A stretch of DNA of 64,000 bases from Ailanthus altissimus (taxonomy: Eukaryota > Streptophyta > Magnoliopsida > Sapindales > Simaroubaceae). Shown in pieces: positions 57,331 through 64,000 of this stretch. Within the stretch, counting starts at the first letter, position 1. The number at the start of each line of letters is the position of its first letter. Under the pieces are notes generated by a model. It ran no database searches. It saw nothing but the letters and a program-made list of their open reading frames with translations, and was not told where the DNA came from. Location: positions 5,275,001 to 5,339,000 of the forward strand of contig OX327683.1 in the NCBI GenBank assembly GCA_946807835.1, given 5' to 3'. The translations under genes and the position numbers were made by a program.

Positions 57331-59439
57331 AGGGGAGTAAGGCCGAGAATCCCCCAAGCCTATGCTAGGAACTTGGTCTGTTTTCGCTAGGTTCACATTT
57401 GACATCGTTTTTTTTAGTTCTTTTTTATTTACCAAGGACTTCTTACTTAATCTTGTTGTTTTATAGCTACTTGATCCATAAGACTAAAGATTTCTAACTT
57501 GGACAGTATGAGAGTTGACGTCGCTTTGTGCTACTCTGCAAAATTGTTAGAGGAATCTTTTCGGGCTTCGTCTCTTATTGCAGAACTGCCAGAGAAATAT
57601 TCCAGTCGTCAAGAAGCCAAGGAAGATAAGTAAGTCCTTAGGCCTCTTCCTTTTTTAGTTCTCCTTATTTATGCTTAGTCTAACTTACTGCTTATTTTCA
57701 AATTTGAAGAAATGCAAGGCCAAGGAAAACGTAGTGGCAAAAAGAGACCTCGCCATGAGGGGTCGGGATCAGGGGCACAGGCTTGAGATAAAGTGGCCAT
57801 AGTTGATTACTGTTAATTTTAACTAGAAAAAAAGATTAAAAAAAAAAATTATTTTTACTTTTACCATGCCATAAAATTAAGGGTAATAATAGTATAAAAA
57901 AATAATTTTGTTTTATAGCCTCCATGTTTGCGACCACGTCTAGTTCTGCTTCCAACATGACCATTTCTCCATAAAACCCGTTCTCCTCCTCGAACAACAA
58001 AAAACAAAAATAAACACACTCAAAAAATTAAAAATAATCAAATCAAATCATCTCTCAAGCTCATCCTTTACAGTGTGTAGTTACTCATCCCCAATAACCG
58101 AACTCAACACACAAAACACATTATTCTCTTTCTCTTTGTCCTTATTCTTGTGCATCTTCTTAATCTCACTAATTTCGAATTCAGTTTTATGTGGGTTACT
58201 ATTAATTAGAATCCTGGGATGTGTTGGTGTACTATTTTGGACTTCTAGTGAAGAAGTGAAGCTGATTATAATAATTAGGGATTCAAATTTTGGAGGTTTT
58301 GAGCTCTAATCTGTGATTGAAATTAGGAGAAATTGTCAGTAATATCTGTGATTAAAAGAATTATCAACTCTACCCATTAACAGTATCATCACTTCTGAAA
58401 AATAGGAGAAATTGTCGAAATAACCTTAACTCAAAATTGGGTTTTCCAAAATCCACCTTACAAATACAACCTAGTACCTTCAAATTTGTGGTTTTAAGTA
58501 ACAAGTTGATACAAAATAAGTCAAAATTGGGTTCATGTGGTTGCTTTGGGTTCAAGTACACAAGGGTTTTTGGTTACGTGGTTTAAATTTGGTGTAATGA
58601 ACTCATAATCATGGCCTACACTAGCCCAAAAATACTTACCATTGGCTATTGGAGGAACAAAAACATTAAAAGTTGGCCAATTGAAGTTTCTTGAAGGTTA
58701 GGGTTTGGAAAAAAATTTATTTATTCAAGGGTGTCGTTTCTTTTTCTAGTTGTCTTTGGGTTATTTTAATTATTGTCTTTTTGACATAAGATTGGAAAAA
58801 CTGTGTGAGGACCTAAGTTTCAAATCATGTTGGCGAAAAGAAAATGGGTTTGCAACAAAAAATCTGTCATTTGCAAGTAAAGGAAGACATATAGGCTCAA
58901 TAATTAACCTGATTAAATGGGATGGACTGAGGGTGCACCATTATCATCCTTGCTACTGCATCACCTACATTAACCTTGATTGCATCATCTAGCTCAGATT
59001 CCTCAAATAATGGGTAAAATCCCTACAAAATATTATTTTCGAAGAGACAGAAGGCAACGACGACGGCAGAGAGAGAGAGGGGACGAGACGTGTTTTGGGG
59101 GGGAGGTTGGGGGAGCGCTGGGCTATGGTAGTGGTAGGTGGGAGAGGGGGAAATTAATGGTTAAGATTGGGGGTCATATAGTAATTTTACTTGTCATTTG
59201 TAGACATGGACACTAATTATATAAAGCATAAACGACCTTAACCCAAAATGAGGGCTTAAGTACTTTCACCAATTTTATTATTTTCACTTAAAATTAACAA
59301 AAATTATTATTTAATAATGGGTGTTAATGATATTTTATAAGGGGTGTTAATAAAATTTTTAAAATTAATGGATCCACGTGTCTTTTTTTTTAAATCTTAG
59401 GAATTTGATGTTCTTTGCTTTTAATATAATTGAAATATA
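57331..59439. other. No supported gene
   Basis: Contains short frames without recognisable domains, a G-rich patch at 59,090-59,155 (GGGGGGGAGGTTGGGGGAG), and sequence resembling a promoter/5' leader near 57,960-58,130. Confidence 0.35.
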
Positions 59440-59560
59440 ATATTTGATATGTTAATTATTAATTTAGTGTAATATAATTATTATATTAATATAAATTAAA
59501 AAATTAATAATTTATTTATTAAAATACAAAGTTTATATTCTTATTTTACATGCATAGCAC
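59440..59560 (-). mobile_element. MITE family M2, copy 4 (probable)
   Basis: ATATTTGATATGTTAATTATTAAT followed by the TAATTATTATATTAATATA core, as in the copy at 40,727. Confidence 0.45.
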
Positions 59561-60510
59561 TATTGTTTTTTTTAAAAAAAATTAATAATTTAGTCCTACG
59601 TTTTTATTAAATTACTCACTAAGTTTTTTTTTAATAAGTACTCAATTTATTTATTTTTTTACTTTTTACTATTATTTTTATTTTTACAACTTAATTATTT
59701 TTATATTTAAAAAACACAATTAATAATTTTTAAAATATTAAAATTTTAATTAAAGTGACAATTTGCCTTTATTTAAACACGGAATCATCAATGTCAATTA
59801 ATTGTTATATCTATCATATTGGTCATTAGGCAATCAATGTCATACTGAAAATTCCTCGCATAATTTTCATGTTAATTAAGAACCACTTCATCGTAACAAT
59901 TTAGGAGCTTCATTCAACCAACATTATTAATTGATTGTTCTTTCCACCTACGTTCAATTTTATTTAAGCAAAAAAGTTTCTTCATACAACAGTCTTGTTT
60001 TTGGCTAGCTAGCAATCCTTTCCATGGCAATTAAGTTCTTACATTTTACTCGACATCTTTTTCATGTGTTTGCATGTGGCCTTGCGTAGATTCAAGTTTA
60101 CTATAAGTTTCTTTTAAATCCCACCTTCTTTGCCACCTAATATTGCTGTTTATTTAGGGAAAAGAAGGAACCCAACATGTCGTAGGTGACAACCTTTAAG
60201 CCCAATTGATAAAGCATACGATTTGCCAATCTCTCTTTTCTGTACTAAAAAAGCCAATGTCACGAGAAGTCTTCAATTATTGAATCTACAGAAAATCATC
60301 ACATTCCTAAGTTCGGTCAAAGATTCATCTTTTGTACTTCAATATATGAGCCTTTAATTTACGTGTGGAATCAATAGGACAGTCTCGGTGCTTTGCTTTA
60401 CAGCTTTTATTTTCTCTGCGGTTCTTTAGTTTGAGTTTGACTTACAAAAGCTCTTATAATACATTGCTAGAATGACGATAAAATGCAAAACGTAGATAAA
60501 GAAAATGCAC
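59561..60510. other. Non-coding; no gene seen
   Basis: AT-rich sequence grading to a more balanced composition, with no domain seen. Confidence 0.4.
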
Positions 60511-60645
60511 AATACTGCTACATTTATCAAATAATATTTTATCATAAATAATATAATAAATAATTTTAAATTTTATAATATTTTACTATTTAATATACCA
60601 ATTTAAAATAAAAATTTGAGATGTGTAACAATCTTTAACTTTCAT
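60511..60645. mobile_element. MITE family M1, copy 5 (diverged)
   Basis: Left end CAATACTGCTACATTTATCAA; the right end pairs imperfectly (inverse GTTACACATCTCAAATTTT). Internal ATAATATAATAAATAATTTT resembles M1. Confidence 0.5.
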
Positions 60646-60809
60646 TAAAACCATCGAGAGTTCAAAATTGTGTGTTGTTGTATTCGTCATATTAATGGCC
60701 GTGAAGGACCAATTTGTGAAGGCCAAATCATTAAATTTTTGTTTTTATTAATTTATTGACTTCGCATGCGTAATTGTCTTTTGAAACTTAGTGAACTTCA
60801 TTAACAGAA

Positions 60810-62050
60810 AAGATGGACATAATCCTGCCAGTACAACATTCCTGGGAAGCTGAAAGCTTCTTTGGCTAAGTAATGAGCTGTTGCATACATATTCTGGGAA
60901 TATGGCTGATCACATAGTGGGACTTCACATTCAGAATTCTTTGAATTTCCTTAATGATCCAACTAATCTCTTTTCATTTAGTGAATTTCCCCCTTAACTA
61001 AATCAACTACATTTATTGCATTAGATTCAATGACCAAGTGGAAGAATTCATGTTTCACATCAATTTTCAAACCAAATAGCAAGGCCTCGGCTTCTGCAAA
61101 CTCCATTGTTCCATCACGACTTTTGCTTATTGTCGCCATTTCAGACAATTTCCCTTCTCATCTCTGAACACAGCACCTAAGCTCATTTTAAAATCCTGGC
61201 TTTTGATGGAAGCATCTATATTCATCTTGATCCAGCCATTAGGTGGGGGTTTCTACTCTTGGAATGCAGTTGTATCACCTTTGGCATTCCTGTTGTATTT
61301 TAATGCCATCTGCCATTGAATTGGGTCCAACAAAGCTTCAGCTTCAGCAATAATTCCAATTTTCCATCAATGATAGCACCTTTGAAAACTCTGCATCTGT
61401 TGTATTAGCTACCATAGAATGTATGAAGTCGGTTAACTCTTTCTCCTGGAAGCCCTTAATCAAGGCTATAAACTCTGTTAATCTCCATACTCAGCTAATT
61501 TGCAGGTAATCAGAGCATGGAGAACATTTTCAGTCTTGCTGGAACATCTGCAACATACAGGAGTTGCCAGGATTGTTTTCTATTCTAATGCTTAAGTTGT
61601 GGGCAAGAGATTCCCCATAGCTCTCCATATGAATACTTTGACTTTCTGGGGGAGTTGACAGTGCCATATTTTCTTCCATAGTATTGATGCTCCATTGGAT
61701 GATTCAAGTTTCTCTGCATTTACCTTCTGAAGTGCCAAGTGATAGCCACTCCTGACAGTATATACCCCTCTTTTGTCACGATGCCAACAAATCTCATCAT
61801 TATCCTTTCTGGGAGGCAGAGGGATTTTGAGAATGTATTCAACATCTACAGAGAGAAATCCCTACTTGTCTAAGCTCACTTTTCATTCTTCCTCTCATCA
61901 ATAAGGCTTGCTACATTGCATGTTCTGGGAAAAGGATAGGGGATATTGGTCTAAGCATTATTTTCTTTGGTATCCAGTTGCTATGGTGTATGCTGACCTT
62001 TGATCAATTTTCAATGACCCATCTTACTCCCTCTTGCAACAATTTCCTCC
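60810..62050 (-). pseudogene. LINE (L1-type) 3' remnant: zf-RVT plus RNase H
   Basis: Minus-strand reading begins KLLQEGVRWVIEN near 62,040 (family EGLRWRVGNG). It then gives LPPRKDNDEICWHRDKRGVY near 61,810, LWKKIWHCQLPQKVKVFIWR near 61,670 and CCRCSSKTENVLHAL near 61,545, the zinc-binding region of plant LINE/non-LTR RTs (zf-RVT). After a gap, the RVT_3 RNase H domain follows: PTWLDQDEYR (decayed Asp block) near 61,225, FAEAEALLFGLKI near 61,090 (catalytic Glu), LVIESNAINVVDLVKG near 61,040 (Asp) and AHYLAKEAF near 60,870. Stops and frameshifts are present. The RT core and ORF1 are absent, as in 5'-truncated or decayed LINE copies. Confidence 0.88.
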
Positions 62051-64000
62051 CCATATTATACTTTTTGTTAAAAATTTGTCTTTAATACTAATATTGAGCC
62101 TTCACCTATAAGTTTAAGTTTTTAGATTGAGTGGTGAACTAAATAACTTGAATTATTTATTCTCCCTTAATTTTTGAAATTAATATTGAATTGTTCACTC
62201 TATTATATGCTTAATTATTCTAATTACTTGATCATTGATTAGATTAATTTGGGGAACCATAATAAACTTGAAAAATAGATTTTGTGTTTGGTCTTGAATA
62301 GATTGATATATGATTAATGCATAAAAGTTTTGAGTTTCATATAAGTAAGAATATACTTACATGACATAAATAACCATTTAGAAAACACGTTCTTAATGAA
62401 TCTAGCTTTAATTTAAAAATCACATAAATATAAATAATTAATTAGGTAAACTATTTTCACTTGACTATCAGAAGAGGCTTTGAAGATATTAGGTTTATTA
62501 GTTAATTATTCACATTGATAAATTAAATTAAAATGAATTAATTAGATTCAAGTGAAGTATTGAAGGATAATTGTAATCCTAGACTTTTTATTATTGGTAA
62601 ACTTATAGTTTTTTTCTTTATGTTGTCCTTTTTTTATTTCTTTTAATATTTGGTTTAGCTTTTCATCATTATATTATTTGTTTGCGATAATGTGCACTTG
62701 TGTTCTAAAATTACACAATAAATTTACTTGTGCCAAATGCAAATGTAGACTCTCATAGTTTTTAATTATGAATAATGCCTTAAAGAAGCCAAAAATGGTT
62801 GTGTTATGATCATTTTCTCTTGGAATATTATATATTATGATAAACTCCTCAAACTCAAAGAGAGAAAGAGTTTTGATATGCCAACAAGTTAATCCCTAAC
62901 ATGCTCCAATGAATTCTGAATACGATTTGTGTCTCTAATTTGGTTTGGCTCGGCTCCTATTAGTACCAAATGATGTGTCTTGTTAAGACTTTAGAATCTA
63001 ACTATGTCTTGCAAGCTTAGTTACCACACCAAAAAAAGCAAAACACTTGACCTATATCATACCATTAAAAAAATCCAATATTAACTCTATATTGAGTAAA
63101 CTGAATCGTTCGTTTAATTATGAACTATCATCCCATTTTTCATTACATCAAACAAAATAAACCAGTATATGGCCAACTAAGTGGTCGAGACAATAGCAAT
63201 GTCTTAGTTCCTTAAAACAAACCTATGTATAACTTACCATCACAAGTTTTGACAAAAAAATCAATAGATAGCCTAAAATGGGGTTATCAGAGTCTCAAAA
63301 CCATTAGCAAGTTTAATCATTAAAGTCATCCACTAGAAATAAAATAAAACCTAAAGTTATTATAATTCGGAGAGATCACTAGAGCATGACCACCTAAAAG
63401 TAGCAGGGGTAAGGGTAGATCTCAGTACCTAACAGCTAAGTGGATCACCAACATAAGTTGCTGGTTGTTAAACATGTAATAATATTTTATGCCCTTAAAG
63501 TATGTATAATAACATTTTAATTGATAAATTTTATTCATACATAATTGAGTATACATTGAAGTGCCCATTTATAAAGTATGTGATCTATGTATTAGACATA
63601 TGATGCTAATGCATAAGGTATAGACCACAAATATTTTATAAATTAAATCTTTTTCACAATCATTAATGAAATAGACATTTCGTTATGTAAGATTGTAGTT
63701 TTTCTATTTATTATAATGAATAATTTACCTTAATTATTAAAGTAGAGACCTGAAATAGAAAAACTAGTGTATGATACATTGAACTGTACTAATGTGAATT
63801 TTGATCTAGTTAACAAAATTGTCCTTGATCTTAATTCACAAAGCTTTAATAAACTTTATTAATTTTAATTCTGAGTAAGTAATGAACTTACATTTATGTA
63901 TTTTATTCTTTTGAGTTATTACGAAATGAGACCCAATTGGATGGTCAAAATTTCGATGACTTGGAGATGCTATTTCATGGATCGTATGAACATATACTTA
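62051..64000. other. Non-coding; possible LTR pieces, no gene seen
   Basis: 62,075-62,150 carries the dispersed phrase GTCTTTAATACTAATATTGAG, related to copies near 11,450 and 38,200. 63,480-64,000 has an LTR-like look (TAAGGTATAGACCACAAAT, AATTGGATGGTCAAAATTT) but no partner inside the window. Confidence 0.35.

Noticed and set aside
58073..58309. 78-codon hydrophobic frame as a small membrane protein gene
   Set aside because: It starts with GTG rather than ATG, has no homology that I recognise, and its hydrophobicity follows from T-rich composition.

Overview
The window looks like nuclear DNA of a flowering plant, most likely a eudicot. It is very AT-rich and dominated by plant-type transposable elements: Ty1/copia, hAT, Mutator-like, PIF/Harbinger and LINE. 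Its one intact-looking gene has seven exons with GT-AG introns and encodes a WAT1-related (UMAMIT) EamA transporter. I see no bacterial-type operon, CRISPR array, rRNA or tRNA gene. The species cannot be named from sequence alone.

Layout. 1-4,500: an unassigned stretch, a broken PIF/Harbinger transposase (minus strand) and a copia gag fragment behind an LTR-like region. 5,594-9,236: a tandem LTR-gag/protease-LTR-gag/protease/integrase copia array plus a third, divergent LTR. 9,645-10,400: copia RT/RNase H remnant (minus). 12,230-13,779: non-autonomous hAT-type element with an 8-bp target duplication, carrying a GC-richer foreign-looking segment. 13,950-16,200: old copia pol remnant (minus) split by a nested solo LTR. 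16,940-19,840: hAT transposase pseudogene split by a Mutator-type foldback element with a perfect 9-bp target duplication. 20,293-26,387: copia element A (minus), target duplication TTAAT. 27,270-34,830: two more hAT transposase pseudogenes, a self-complementary AT satellite and a duplicated ~525-bp segment. 35,000-42,600: gene-poor, with MITE/foldback elements and a GC-rich hAT MITE (TSD ATAAATAG). 42,714-44,781: the WAT1-related gene (minus), with a solo copia LTR just upstream of its promoter. 47,066-52,685: copia element B (minus), TSD AAAAT, a single reading frame with four nonsense codons and no frameshift. 53,255-57,650: RNase H fragment, an unrecognised gene fragment and a remnant of a plant transposon-associated protein. 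60,810-62,050: LINE remnant (minus). The rest is AT-rich non-coding sequence.

The coding content is mostly selfish DNA in decay. Elements A, B, the solo LTR at 45,097 and probably the nested LTR at 14,622 belong to one copia lineage or close relatives. They share the PBS type, an LTR start of TGTGAA (on the coding strand), an LTR end of GCTTCAACA and a CpG-rich palindromic island in the U3-side half of the LTR. Nested insertions give relative ages: old copia pol, then solo LTR; hAT gene, then Mutator foldback; hAT gene, then 1.8-kb insert. The transporter is the only host function that can be assigned.

I found no convincing undescribed biological system. The points most worth checking are the conversion-like tract in the tandem LTR array, the foreign segment inside the hAT element, the ~525-bp duplication after two hAT ends, the CpG island conserved across LTRs, the amplified gag minisatellite that carries its own stop codons, and the solo LTR next to the transporter promoter. 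Percent identities given here are estimates by eye.
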